A stretch of DNA of 64,000 nt from a bacterium (GTDB lineage: Bacteria > Zhuqueibacterota > Zhuqueibacteria > Oleimicrobiales > Geothermoviventaceae): the NCBI GenBank assembly GCA_028275345.1, contig JAPWUV010000002.1:525410-589409 (forward strand), written 5' to 3'. The notes beneath the pieces are model-generated. The model ran no database searches and was not told where the DNA came from. It saw nothing but the letters and a program-made list of their open reading frames with translations. The position numbers and the translations under genes were made by a program. Below, piece by piece: positions 18,970 to 28,320 of the stretch. Each line of letters begins with the position of its first letter. Within the stretch, counting starts at the first letter, position 1.

Positions 18970-19989
18970 CTATTCCCCGAGGTACCTCTCGTACAAATGG
19001 ACAGCCTCTGACCAGTCGCCGACACCCTTGACGGACATCCGCCCATCTCGAAACACGGCCATCTCCACGTCACCGATTTGAGCCCAGACCAGATACTCGT
19101 TGGCCTTCACATGCTGGACCCGCTGCAAACGCGCCCGGATCACATTCAGGTCGACCTCCGCCTTGCGCTCCGGCAGGATGTTCACCACGTCATCATCCAC
19201 GATCACTTGGGGACCCGTGGGTTTCTCCGCGCTGAGCCATTCGAATTCACCTCGGACGCAGACGGGACAAGGATCGCTGCCTACCCGCCGGGCCACCGAG
19301 ATGGCCTCCATTTCCACGGACCACACGTCCAGCACGTGCAGGCGGCCAGCCCACGCCTTCTCGGGTTTCCGCCGCACCAGCGCTTGCACAGCGAGGCTGC
19401 ATTGAAGCGCCGAGGTCACGCGCACAGTGGGCGGGTAGAGGCCCGTGTCGCGCACCGGCTGCGGAACCGTGTTCTGCGACAAGAGGCAGCGCAAGCAGGC
19501 GGTGACGCCCGGAAGCACCGCCATGGCATATCCTTGAGACCCCGCCACCGCACCGAACACGAGCGGTTTTCCCGCCCGCACACAGGCTTCATTCAGGAGG
19601 AAGCGGAGGGACAGGTTGTCCGAACCGTCGATTACGACGTCGACTCCCTTCAACAGGCGCGTGACGTTGGAGGCATCCACATGCCACACTTTCCCATCAA
19701 CTGCGACGCGCGAGTTAATCGACTTCAGCCGCTCCCGAAGGGCGAGAGCTTTCGGCCTCACCTGGTCGGCGTCTTCCTCGGTGTACAACGCCTGCCGATG
19801 AAGGTTGGTCACGTCGACGTAGTCCCGGTCCACGAGTCTGAGACCGCCGATCCCCATTCGACAGAGCATCTCCGCCACGTGGGATCCCAGCCCTCCCAGC
19901 CCCACCACCAATGCTTTGGAACGGGAGAGCACCTCCTGGCCCTTCGAGCCCAGAGGCTCAAACGCGATCTGTTTCTGGAAACGTTCCAC
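18970..19989 (-). CDS. ThiF/MoeB/HesA-family E1-like adenylyltransferase
   Basis: The protein has 339 residues. The nucleotide-binding loop is VVGLGGLGSHVAEMLCRMGIG, followed by LRLVDRDYVDVTNLHRQALY, the hallmark of E1-like enzymes that adenylate the C-terminal Gly of a ubiquitin-like sulfur carrier (ThiS or MoaD). VVIDGSDNLSLRFLLNEACV is the substrate-binding segment. ACLRCLL and DPCPVC give the two CxxC zinc pairs. The last ~60 residues carry MAVFRDGRMSVKG and a closing Tyr-x-x-Tyr-Leu-Gly, a C-terminal element found in many bacterial ThiF/MoeB proteins. No ThiS or MoaD gene is nearby, so the partner is unknown. The start is GTG. Confidence 0.9.
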   Translation of the reverse strand: MERFQKQIAFEPLGSKGQEVLSRSKALVVGLGGLGSHVAEMLCRMGIGGLRLVDRDYVDVTNLHRQALYTEEDADQVRPKALALRERLKSINSRVAVDGKVWHVDASNVTRLLKGVDVVIDGSDNLSLRFLLNEACVRAGKPLVFGAVAGSQGYAMAVLPGVTACLRCLLSQNTVPQPVRDTGLYPPTVRVTSALQCSLAVQALVRRKPEKAWAGRLHVLDVWSVEMEAISVARRVGSDPCPVCVRGEFEWLSAEKPTGPQVIVDDDVVNILPERKAEVDLNVIRARLQRVQHVKANEYLVWAQIGDVEMAVFRDGRMSVKGVGDWSEAVHLYERYLGE

Positions 19990-20098
19990 CGGACCTCAAC
20001 CCCGATACCCTTCTCGGCAAGTCTTCAAGCCATTCCGGGACGTTTCGCCGCGCCTCCTCCGCGCGACTCCTGGCCCCCAAAGTAAGAGTATCCTCCGT

Positions 20099-20665
20099 CT
20101 AACTCCAGGCTACCACCGAAAAGGCAAGCGAAAGCACAAACCAGGTCGCAACGGTCAGAGCTACTGCTGCCATGGCAAAAGGGCGACTCACCTCGTCCCG
20201 TACGCGGAAAACGGGGGGCGAGTAGGTGTAGATCAAGTAAAGAGAATACAGCCCTGCGAGCGAGAAGGGACGGAGCACGGGCAACAAGTAAAAAGCACCC
20301 GCTCCGAAGGCTGGCGCGAGAGCGTAGGCCACGAAAGCAAAGGAGCGATTGAAATCGGGTTCGAGCTCGAAATATGGGCTCACATAGGCGAGCAGTTCGG
20401 CTACCAAGAACACGTGGCCGATCATGAGGCCGTAGAAAAGGGCTGATCTCAGTAAGGCCGGGACCGCCGGTGCCAACACTCCCTTGTCCCCCACAATGGC
20501 GTTCCCCACGAAGGCAGCGATGGCCGGGACGGCGGCGGCGTAGACCAAGTAACTTCGAAATACCTCCCCCGCTATCTGCTCCTCTTCCGCCAACTCCTCA
20601 AAAAACCGTCGGTGGTCTCGGACGATGCGTAGGCCAAGCTCCCACAGTTCCTTCAATTTCACCAT
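20099..20665 (-). CDS. YIP1-family integral membrane protein
   Basis: The protein has 188 residues with about five hydrophobic segments and the internal pattern FVAYALAPAFGAGAFYLLPV, which fits the bacterial YIP1 domain. The N-terminus is amphipathic (LKELWELGLRIVRDHRRFFEEL), again typical. The function of bacterial YIP1 proteins is unknown; they are often regulators or scaffolds of membrane composition. The frame is open to 20812, but I chose the ATG at 20665 because the upstream codons overlap the dnaE 3' end and have no family resemblance. It ends about 110 bases before the ThiF start. Confidence 0.75.
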   Translation of the reverse strand: MVKLKELWELGLRIVRDHRRFFEELAEEEQIAGEVFRSYLVYAAAVPAIAAFVGNAIVGDKGVLAPAVPALLRSALFYGLMIGHVFLVAELLAYVSPYFELEPDFNRSFAFVAYALAPAFGAGAFYLLPVLRPFSLAGLYSLYLIYTYSPPVFRVRDEVSRPFAMAAVALTVATWFVLSLAFSVVAWS

Positions 20666-20681
20666 CGGAGGTCGCGATCCC

Positions 20682-23600
20682 TCAGCCTTCCAACTGAACG
20701 TTATCCTGTCCAAGTAGCGCGCGTAGTGAGCGGAAAAGCGAAGACGACGGTTCCACTTTGAATCGCACACTGCGGAGCACGTAGTCACCATTCCCTGTAT
20801 TCCGCAGCTCAATTATGACGGGACATCCCCCGGGATTCTCCGACAGCAAGCGGCGCACGTTTTCCACCAAGTTTTCGTCCGTCGCCTGAAGGTCAAAGGC
20901 CAGACGGATCCGCTTCGTGAGGCGCTGGTGGGCTTCCTCGAGCGGCAGGATTTCCTCGGCGATGATCTTAGCATCCTGCTCCTCACGGTGGCTGACCTTG
21001 CCTTTCACCAATAGCATCGCCTCTTCCCGAAGAAGATCCCGGTAGCGCTCCAAAGGCTCGGAAAACACGAGGACCTCAGCAGATCCCGAAAAATCCTCGA
21101 GGCTCAAGAACGCGAACGGTCGCTGGCCATCGCTCGATCGCACGCTGACGCCGGTGACTACGCCAGCCACCCGCACTGCCGCCTGGTCAGGCAATTCCGC
21201 CAGGGAATCCAGGGTGACCGTCGAGAACGCCCGGACCTCTTGCTCGTATTTCTCCAGCGGATGGCCCGAGACATAGAAACCCAGCAGCTGTTTCTCCCGA
21301 GCCAGCGTTTCCCCGTGGCTCCACTCCGGCACGTCGGGGAGCCGCGGCTGAAGCGTAGCCGCGACCTCGTCACTGCCGGCGAAGAGATCGGCTTGCTCCA
21401 GCAGGCGGGAACCTTGCATTCTCTGGCCGAACTGGATAGCGAGATCCACCGCCGCCATCAGCTGCGCACGATGGCCTTCCAAGGAGTCCATGGCTCCCGC
21501 CTGGATGAGGCTTTCCAGCACTTTCTTGTTCACATGCCGCAGATCCACCCGCTGGCAGAGCTCGAAGATCGTGCGGAAACGGCCGTGCCTTTTCCTCGCC
21601 TGCACGATGGAATTGATCGCCTGAACGCCCACGTTCTTCACCGCGGCCAGGCCGAAGCGGATGCCCTGGTCCGTCACGGTGAAGGTGGCATGGCTTTCGT
21701 TGACGTCCGGAGGTAAAACGCGAAGCCCCATGCGGCGACACTCGTCGATGAGGGTGACGATGCGCTTGCTATCGGCCATTTCGCTGGTGAGCGTCGCGGC
21801 CATGAACTCCGCGGGGAAATGGGCCTTGAGGTAGGCCGTTTGGTACGCCACGATGGAGTAGGCTGCCGCATGGCTCTTATTGAAGCCGTACTGGGCGAAA
21901 CGCTCCATCAAGTCGAAGATGGCCTCGGCCGTCTCGGGTGCGATCCCCCGTTCCCGAGCACCTTCCACAAACTCCTGCCGCTGGCTGACCATGAGCTCTG
22001 CCTTTTTCTTGCCCATGGCCCGCCGCAGTAGATCGGCTTTGCCCAACGAGAACCCCGCTAGCTCCGAAGCGATCCTCATCACCTGCTCTTGGTAGACGAT
22101 CACCCCATAGGTCTCCTTCAGGATCGGCTCCAGCTTGGGGTGGAGGTACTCGATCTGGGTCTTCCCCTGCTTCCGCAGGATGAAGTCGTCGATCATCTCC
22201 ATGGGGCCGGGGCGATAGAGGGCGTTCATCGCGATCAGGTCTTCGAGGCAACGAGGCTTGAGCTTCCTCAAGTACTCCCGCATGCCCGAGCTTTCGAATT
22301 GGAACACAGCCACCGTCTCGCCGCGGCCGAATAGCTCGAAGGTCTCCGGATCATCCAATGGGATCTTGTCGATGTCAACATGGGTGCCCTTCTCAGCCAG
22401 CATCCTCACAGTGTCGTGGATCACGGTGAGCGTGCGGAGACCGAGGAAGTCCATCTTGAGGAGGCCGATGGCCTCGAGCGATTTCATGTCATACTGAGTC
22501 GTGATTTCGCCTTCCTTCGACTTGTAGAGGGGGGTGTGATTCGTGAGAGCATCGGGAGTGATGACCACCCCTGCGGCGTGGGTCGATGCATGGCGGGCGA
22601 GCCCCTCCAGGACCAGCGAGATCTCGAAAAGCTTCTTGTACCGTTCGCTCGAATCGATTAGTTCGCGTAAACGCGGCTCTTGATCAATCGCCTCCCGAAG
22701 CTTGATCCCGAGGGTCTGAGGCACCAGCTTGGCGACCCGATCCACTTCTGCGTACGGGAAGCCGAGCACCCGGCCCACGTCGCGAACCACCGCTCGGGCC
22801 GCCATGGTCCCGAAGGTGATGATCTGGGCGACGTTCTCGCTCCCGTACTTGCGTTTGACGTAGTTGATCACCTCGTCGCGGCGCTCGTAGCAAAAGTCGA
22901 TGTCGATGTCCGGCATCGTCACCCGCTCGGGATTCAGGAATCGCTCGAAGAGTAGGCCGTACTTCACTGGGTCCACGTTGGTGATGCCGAGACAATAGGA
23001 AACGAGGCTCCCCGCCGCCGAACCGCGACCCGGCCCCACCGGGATCCCATTGCTCCGCGCGAAGTCCACGAAGTCCTTCACGATGAGAAAGTAGCCGGCA
23101 TACCCCGTCTTTCGGATGATCTCCAGCTCGTGCTCGAGCCGGTGCTCAAGCTCGCGTGTGACCACAGGATACCGCGCCCGCAACCCCTCGCGTGCCAGCG
23201 AGGCGAGATATTCGTCCAGCTTCAAAGACTGGGCTTCCGGCGGAAGTTGATATTGTGGCAGGAGCGGTCGGCCGAGCTCAAGGATGAGGTTACACTTGTT
23301 CGCAACCTCAAGGGTGTTTGCGAGGGCCTCAGGATACTCCCGGAAGGCCTCGCGCATCTCCTCGTAGGACTTGAAGTAGATCTGATCGGTCTCGTAGCGC
23401 AGCCGAGTGGGATCGTTTCTGTCTTTTTGGGTCTGGAGACACAACAGAACGTCGTGCGCTTCCGCATGCTCCCGCTTGAGGTAGTGGATATCGTTCGTGG
23501 CAACGACCTTGATACCCAGCTCACGGCCAAGCTCTACGATGGCTGGAAGGATGCGCTCTTCCTGGGGCAAGCCGTGATTCTGGATCTCCAAGTAAAAGTC

Positions 23601-24110
23601 GTCGCCAAAGATCTCCCGATATTCGAGAGCAACCCGCCGCGCCGCGTCCAGCTCGTTCTTGAGGAGCTTCTGCGCAATCTCTCCTTTGATGCACGCCGAT
23701 AGCGCAATCAGCCCCTCCGAATGCTCGCGGAGCACCTCCTTATCGACGCGCGGCTTGTAGTAATAGCCGTCGAGGTAGCCGATCGTCGCCAGTTTCAGCA
23801 GGTTACGGTAGCCTTTCTCGTTCTTCGCGAGCAGAACCAGGTGATATGAGCTCTCCGCCCCGCCCTTGCCCGCCACGCGCTCGAAACGGCTACGAGGAGC
23901 GACGTACGTTTCGATCCCGAGAATGGGCTTGATACCCGCGCTAAGGGCCGCACGATAGAATTCAATGGCGCCGAACATGTTCCCGTGGTCCGTGAGTGCC
24001 AAAGCGGGCATCTCGTAGTTGGCACATTGGGCCACGAGATCCTCAATTCGACACGCCCCATCGAGAAGGCTGTAATGGGAATGATTGTGCAGGTGTACGA
24101 ACTCGACCAT
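20682..24110 (-). CDS. dnaE: DNA polymerase III subunit alpha
   Basis: The protein has 1,142 residues, the usual DnaE length. The N-terminal PHP domain begins with VHLHNHSHYSLLDG. The polymerase core has GPGRGSAAGSLVSYCLGIT and the catalytic PDIDIDFCYERR near residue 400, plus the third acidic residue region (FQFESSGMREYL). It continues into the helix-hairpin-helix/beta-binding part (QYGFNKSHAAAYS, then GFYVSGHPLEKYEQEV). An OB fold follows (VRVAGVVTGVSVRSSDGQ). It is the replicative polymerase of the chromosome. The start at ATG 24110 has GAGG upstream; a GTG six codons further up is less likely. There is no intein. Confidence 0.97.
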   Translation of the reverse strand: MVEFVHLHNHSHYSLLDGACRIEDLVAQCANYEMPALALTDHGNMFGAIEFYRAALSAGIKPILGIETYVAPRSRFERVAGKGGAESSYHLVLLAKNEKGYRNLLKLATIGYLDGYYYKPRVDKEVLREHSEGLIALSACIKGEIAQKLLKNELDAARRVALEYREIFGDDFYLEIQNHGLPQEERILPAIVELGRELGIKVVATNDIHYLKREHAEAHDVLLCLQTQKDRNDPTRLRYETDQIYFKSYEEMREAFREYPEALANTLEVANKCNLILELGRPLLPQYQLPPEAQSLKLDEYLASLAREGLRARYPVVTRELEHRLEHELEIIRKTGYAGYFLIVKDFVDFARSNGIPVGPGRGSAAGSLVSYCLGITNVDPVKYGLLFERFLNPERVTMPDIDIDFCYERRDEVINYVKRKYGSENVAQIITFGTMAARAVVRDVGRVLGFPYAEVDRVAKLVPQTLGIKLREAIDQEPRLRELIDSSERYKKLFEISLVLEGLARHASTHAAGVVITPDALTNHTPLYKSKEGEITTQYDMKSLEAIGLLKMDFLGLRTLTVIHDTVRMLAEKGTHVDIDKIPLDDPETFELFGRGETVAVFQFESSGMREYLRKLKPRCLEDLIAMNALYRPGPMEMIDDFILRKQGKTQIEYLHPKLEPILKETYGVIVYQEQVMRIASELAGFSLGKADLLRRAMGKKKAELMVSQRQEFVEGARERGIAPETAEAIFDLMERFAQYGFNKSHAAAYSIVAYQTAYLKAHFPAEFMAATLTSEMADSKRIVTLIDECRRMGLRVLPPDVNESHATFTVTDQGIRFGLAAVKNVGVQAINSIVQARKRHGRFRTIFELCQRVDLRHVNKKVLESLIQAGAMDSLEGHRAQLMAAVDLAIQFGQRMQGSRLLEQADLFAGSDEVAATLQPRLPDVPEWSHGETLAREKQLLGFYVSGHPLEKYEQEVRAFSTVTLDSLAELPDQAAVRVAGVVTGVSVRSSDGQRPFAFLSLEDFSGSAEVLVFSEPLERYRDLLREEAMLLVKGKVSHREEQDAKIIAEEILPLEEAHQRLTKRIRLAFDLQATDENLVENVRRLLSENPGGCPVIIELRNTGNGDYVLRSVRFKVEPSSSLFRSLRALLGQDNVQLEG

Positions 24111-24174
24111 CCTGGCCTCGCAGTTCACATTCGGGCCCCGTATTCCTGCTCCCGGAGGCCGGTCAAACCGTGGC

Positions 24175-25149
24175 CTACACGGCGAGCCGGCTCAGGTAGG
24201 CCCGAGCTGTGGTCACGTACTCACTCTGGGGATACAGCTTCAGAAAATTTTCCAGTTCTTGCTGGGCCATCCGCGCGTCCCCGAGGCGCATCTGACACAG
24301 CGCGATCTTCAGCTGCGCGTCATCATACTTGTCCGTGGCGTCGAAGGCGAACACCCGGCAAAAGGCCGAAAAGGCTTCCAAATAGCGTCTCTGCCCGTAC
24401 AGACATTCGCCGATCCAGTACTGACAATTGTCGGCCAGGGGATGAACCGGGTTTTCGGCAAGCAGTGACTGGAATTGCTCCAGAGCTTGCGCATACTGCC
24501 GCTGGTGGAAAAGCCGCAAGGCCTCGTCGTACCTACGCTCGAACTCGGGCACCGGACGGCTTGCTTGCACCCCCTCCGCCACGCCGACTCGAATCACCGT
24601 CGAGGGAGCAGGGGACACATCCCTCGTGCTGGGCCCAAGGGCGACGCGCGGTTGAACCTCCCTCGCCTGGCCGCTTGCCCATCGAGTGGCAAGTTGAGGG
24701 AGCCGGGAATCGAGGCTTCCGAGATCCTTTCCTTCGACGGCTCCCAATTGAGTCGCGAGCCGAACAATTCCAGAGTCAAGACTGGCGGATTCCTTCTCCA
24801 GTCGGGCAATCTCGGTGCTCCGTGCATCCACCTCTCGACGGAGTCTTTCCAGTTGCTGGAGCAGCGCGTAGAGCTGCTCCGGCTCCGCCTGCGATTGAGG
24901 GGCCTTCTCCGGCTGCGTCGCCGGGACCTCCGCTACGGTCGCCGGACTCGCCGCCGTCGTTTCCGCCGGAGCAGGGGCCAATTCTTGATCAAGACCAAGA
25001 AGCTCGATCAGTTCGCGCTTGTAGGTCTCCTCATCCACGCTCTTTCCACGTCTGGCGTCTCTCTGGACAGCGCAGACGAGAAAGAGGCCGATGACGACCA
25101 GAATGAGGTTCCCCAACGAACTCATCAGCAGCTGGCGCGAGTTGTTCAT
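24175..25149 (-). CDS. Membrane-anchored coiled-coil protein with C-terminal TPRs (YbgF/CpoB-like)
   Basis: The protein has 324 residues. One hydrophobic segment (about residues 8–26, SLGNLILVVIGLFLVCAVQ) should anchor it in the inner membrane. It is followed by a Pro/Ala/Glu-rich linker and a coiled coil (LQQLERLRREVDARSTEIARLEKE). The C-terminal ~125 residues are TPR units (YDEALRLFHQRQYAQALEQF, CQYWIGECLYGQRRYLEAF, DDAQLKIALCQMRLGDARMA), much like YbgF/CpoB, which links the Tol system to cell-wall synthesis. No Tol genes are adjacent, so a Tol role is only suggested by the domain order. Start ATG 25149 has GGAGGT upstream. Confidence 0.75.
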   Translation of the reverse strand: MNNSRQLLMSSLGNLILVVIGLFLVCAVQRDARRGKSVDEETYKRELIELLGLDQELAPAPAETTAASPATVAEVPATQPEKAPQSQAEPEQLYALLQQLERLRREVDARSTEIARLEKESASLDSGIVRLATQLGAVEGKDLGSLDSRLPQLATRWASGQAREVQPRVALGPSTRDVSPAPSTVIRVGVAEGVQASRPVPEFERRYDEALRLFHQRQYAQALEQFQSLLAENPVHPLADNCQYWIGECLYGQRRYLEAFSAFCRVFAFDATDKYDDAQLKIALCQMRLGDARMAQQELENFLKLYPQSEYVTTARAYLSRLAV

Positions 25150-25221
25150 CTCGACCACCTCCTCTGAAAACACGCCCCGGCGAGAACTCCCCCCTGTGAC
25201 CCCTCCTGGCGACAGAGGCGC

Positions 25222-26520
25222 TCAGCTCTCATCGGGTGGCATAACACCTACCACAGCTTCTGGCCACGGCTCCTGCTCTCGCCAGATCTCCGCACCCAAA
25301 CCCTTCAGTTTCTCCTCAATGCGCTCGTAGCCGCGGTCGATATGGTACACCCGGGATACGTCGGTCCGACCCTCCGCCACAAGGCCGGCAAGGATCAAAG
25401 AAGCGCTGGCCCGCAGGTCGGTGGACATCACAGGCGCGCCCTGCAGCTTCGGTACGCCTACCACGTGCGCGGAATTGCCATCCATGCGGATGTCGGCTCC
25501 GAGCCGGCGCAACTCGGCGACGTGCGTGAAGCGATCGGCAAAGATCGTGTCGACGATCACCGAGGTACCCTCCGCAATGCACATGAGCGCCATCCATTGT
25601 GCCTGCATGTCGGTCGGGAAGCCGGGATAAACCGCCGTCGTCACATCCACCGCTTTCACCCTGCGGTCGCACTTCACCCGGACCCAATCCGGGCCCTCGA
25701 AAACTTCCGCTCCGGCATCGGTGAGCTTGGCCAGCACGCTGCGGAGATGGTCGGGTACAACCTGCCTCACCGTCACATCGCCCTGGGTGATCGCCCCAGC
25801 TACGAGAAACGTCCCCGCCTCGATCCGGTCCGGTATGGTTTCGAAATCCGCAGGTTGCAGCTCCTGCACTCCCCGGATCACAAGCCTGTCCGTCCCAATG
25901 CCTTCGATCTGGGCACCCATTCCGTTCAGAAACTCGGCGAGGGAGGCGATTTCAGGCTCTCGCGCCGCGTTCTCGATCACCGTTGTACCTTCGGCCAGCG
26001 CGGCCGCCATCAGGATGTTGCCGGTGGCGCCGACGCTGGGGATGTCCAGCGTGATGGTCGTCCCTTTGAGTTTCTTGGCCCGAGCAACGATATAGCCCCG
26101 TTCCAGTCCGATCTCCGCACCGAGCTTTTGTAGCCCCTTGATATGGAGATCCACCGGGCGAGGCCCCCAGGCACATCCGCCGGGCAAGGAGACCCGAGCA
26201 TACCCGTACCGGGCGACGAGCGGACCAAGGACGTAGATCGAGGCGCGCATGGTCTTGACCAGCTCGTACGGGGCTTCGAAGAAGGAACAATTCGTCGTAT
26301 CAATCCTGAGCTCATGGCCCTCCTGGTCCACGCGGGCCCCGATGATGCGCAACAAGTGGCTCATCGTACGCACGTCCCGCAGCTCGGGCACCCGCTTGAT
26401 CCGGAATCTCCCGTGGGCCAGCAAGCACGCCGCCATGATGGGCAGCACAGCGTTCTTAGCGCCGCTAATCGTTACCTGCCCCTCCAGGCGCCTCCCGCCG
26501 ATCACTACGATCTTATCCAA
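25222..26520 (-). CDS. murA: UDP-N-acetylglucosamine 1-carboxyvinyltransferase
   Basis: The protein has 432 residues, matching MurA. It transfers enolpyruvate from PEP to UDP-GlcNAc, the first committed step of peptidoglycan synthesis. The N-terminal ISGAKNAVLPIMAACLLA contains the PEP-binding Lys-Asn pair. VSLPGGCAWGPRPVDLHIKG carries the catalytic Cys at residue ~116, so the enzyme should be sensitive to fosfomycin-type inactivation. GATGNILMAAALAEGTT and YPGFPTDMQAQWMALM are also family signatures. The start is a TTG with GAGAGGAG eight bases upstream. recN lies just upstream. Confidence 0.97.
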   Translation of the reverse strand: MDKIVVIGGRRLEGQVTISGAKNAVLPIMAACLLAHGRFRIKRVPELRDVRTMSHLLRIIGARVDQEGHELRIDTTNCSFFEAPYELVKTMRASIYVLGPLVARYGYARVSLPGGCAWGPRPVDLHIKGLQKLGAEIGLERGYIVARAKKLKGTTITLDIPSVGATGNILMAAALAEGTTVIENAAREPEIASLAEFLNGMGAQIEGIGTDRLVIRGVQELQPADFETIPDRIEAGTFLVAGAITQGDVTVRQVVPDHLRSVLAKLTDAGAEVFEGPDWVRVKCDRRVKAVDVTTAVYPGFPTDMQAQWMALMCIAEGTSVIVDTIFADRFTHVAELRRLGADIRMDGNSAHVVGVPKLQGAPVMSTDLRASASLILAGLVAEGRTDVSRVYHIDRGYERIEEKLKGLGAEIWREQEPWPEAVVGVMPPDES

Positions 26521-26571
26521 CTTACCCGCTCCTCTCTTCGGACGCAGAAAATCCTGCTGATGCCTCTCGCT

Positions 26572-28299
26572 TTATTCCTCCCGCGCTTCTTGTCCGGCCT
26601 CGCGGAGAAGGGCTCTTGCCGCTTCGAGGTGAGTCTCCAAAACCTTCTCGCCGCTCAACAGGCGGGCGATCGCCTCCTCCCGTTCTCGTCCCCGCAGCTT
26701 CCGGACCTGCGTCCGGGTGATGCCCGAGCTGTCGAACTTCTCCACCAGGAAATGACTGTCCCCGTGACTGGCGATCTGCGGCAGGTGCGTGATGCATACC
26801 ACTTGGCGCTCCCTCGCAAGGGAACTCAGCTTGTTCCCGACCACCTGGGCGATCCGGCCGGAAATGCCCATATCGACTTCGTCGAAGATCATCGTCGGGA
26901 CCGGATCGCAGTGGACCAGAACCGACTTCAGGGCGAGCATGACTCGGGACACCTCGCCTCCGGAAGCGACCTTGGCGAGGGGACGGAGCCCCTGCCCCGG
27001 GTTCGTGGAGAGGTAGAATTCGACCTGGTCGATGCCACGAGACGTGGTCCGATACCGAACCCCTTCCAACTCGACCACACCGGCTGGATCCTCCTCCCTG
27101 CCGAACACCACTTGGAATTGCGCGCGGGGCATTCCAAGCTCCGCCAATTGCTCCTGGACAGCCTTCTCCAACCCTCGAGCTGCTTCTCGACGGGCTTCGG
27201 AAAGCTGGACAGCTAGGGTGGTCAGGCGCGCGCCCACCTCCGCCAGTTGCTTCTGCTTCTCCTCAATCTGCTCGCGGAGGCTGGTGAATTCGCCGAGCTG
27301 CCGCCGAAGCTCGTCCCGGTGGCGCAGGACTTCCTCCGTGGTGAGCCCGTAGCGCTTCTTCAGCCGTGCGTACAGGGCCAGTCGCTGCCGAACTTCCTCG
27401 AGCCTCGCAGGATCGGAATCGACGCGCGTCCGGTAGTTCTGCAGGGTTTTGGCGATCTCACTCACGCTGAGGCGCGCCTGATCCAGCTCGTCGGCAAGCT
27501 GCCCGAGGCTCGGGTCCACGGAACTCAGGGCCGAAAGCTCGTTCGCCGCCCTGTCCAGTAGTTCGGCAACACTCCCCTCCCGCTCGTACAGCAGCTCGTA
27601 CGCCAGCGAAGTGGACTCGTACAACCTCTGACTGTTACTCAGGATCTTTTCCGTCCGGATGAGCTCCGCTTCCTCTTCGACCGTGGGTTGGACGGACTCG
27701 ATCTCCTTTAGCTGGAACTCGAACAGTTCGCGCTTCTCCTGGAGCACCCGTTCGCGCTCGTTCAACTCCGCCAGTTCCTTCGTCAGCCGCGAATGCTCCC
27801 GATAAAGCAGGCCGAACTCAGCCACGCGAGCGGCAAGGGAAGCGAATTCGTCCAGATAGAGTATGTGGGTCGCAGGCCGGAGGAGGCTCTGATGCTCGTG
27901 CTGGCCGTGGAGATCGACCAGGAGATCACCGATCTCCTGCAACAGGGGAAGGGCCACCGGGGAATCGTTGACGAACGCCCGGCTTCGACCGCTTGCGAAG
28001 ATTTCCCGGCGCAGCACAAGGAAGTCCGGGTCTTCCGGATGAACCAGCCCATTCTCCTCCAACAACGCCCGGACTGGGCTCGCGGGCGGAAGGGTGAATT
28101 CCGCCTCCACCACAGCCTTTTCGGCTCCGCTTCGGAGCACCGTCGTGTCGGAGCGCGCGCCCAGCACGGTGCCGAGCGCATCGATCAGAAGGGATTTCCC
28201 AGCGCCGGTTTCGCCCGTGATGATATTTAACCCAGGCTCGAAGCCCACTTCTACCTGGTCGATCACGGCGAAATCTTGCACGCGCAGTTTGCTCAGCAT
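26572..28299 (-). CDS. recN: DNA repair protein RecN
   Basis: The protein has 575 residues with SMC-like architecture. The N-terminal Walker A is GETGAGKSLL at about residues 29–38 after DFAVIDQVEVGFEPGLN. A long antiparallel coiled coil fills residues ~150–370 (ELNERERVLQEKRELFEFQL and similar). The C-terminal ABC half includes KVASGGEVSRVMLALKSVL, the ABC signature, then Walker B MIFDEVDMGISGRIA and CITHLPQIASHGDSHFLVEK. RecN is a cohesin-like ATPase used in double-strand-break repair. The start ATG lies 21 bases downstream of the alkaline phosphatase stop. Confidence 0.96.
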   Translation of the reverse strand: MLSKLRVQDFAVIDQVEVGFEPGLNIITGETGAGKSLLIDALGTVLGARSDTTVLRSGAEKAVVEAEFTLPPASPVRALLEENGLVHPEDPDFLVLRREIFASGRSRAFVNDSPVALPLLQEIGDLLVDLHGQHEHQSLLRPATHILYLDEFASLAARVAEFGLLYREHSRLTKELAELNERERVLQEKRELFEFQLKEIESVQPTVEEEAELIRTEKILSNSQRLYESTSLAYELLYEREGSVAELLDRAANELSALSSVDPSLGQLADELDQARLSVSEIAKTLQNYRTRVDSDPARLEEVRQRLALYARLKKRYGLTTEEVLRHRDELRRQLGEFTSLREQIEEKQKQLAEVGARLTTLAVQLSEARREAARGLEKAVQEQLAELGMPRAQFQVVFGREEDPAGVVELEGVRYRTTSRGIDQVEFYLSTNPGQGLRPLAKVASGGEVSRVMLALKSVLVHCDPVPTMIFDEVDMGISGRIAQVVGNKLSSLARERQVVCITHLPQIASHGDSHFLVEKFDSSGITRTQVRKLRGREREEAIARLLSGEKVLETHLEAARALLREAGQEAREE

Positions 28300-28320
28300 C
28301 GCGTGGGAACCTCAGCCAGC

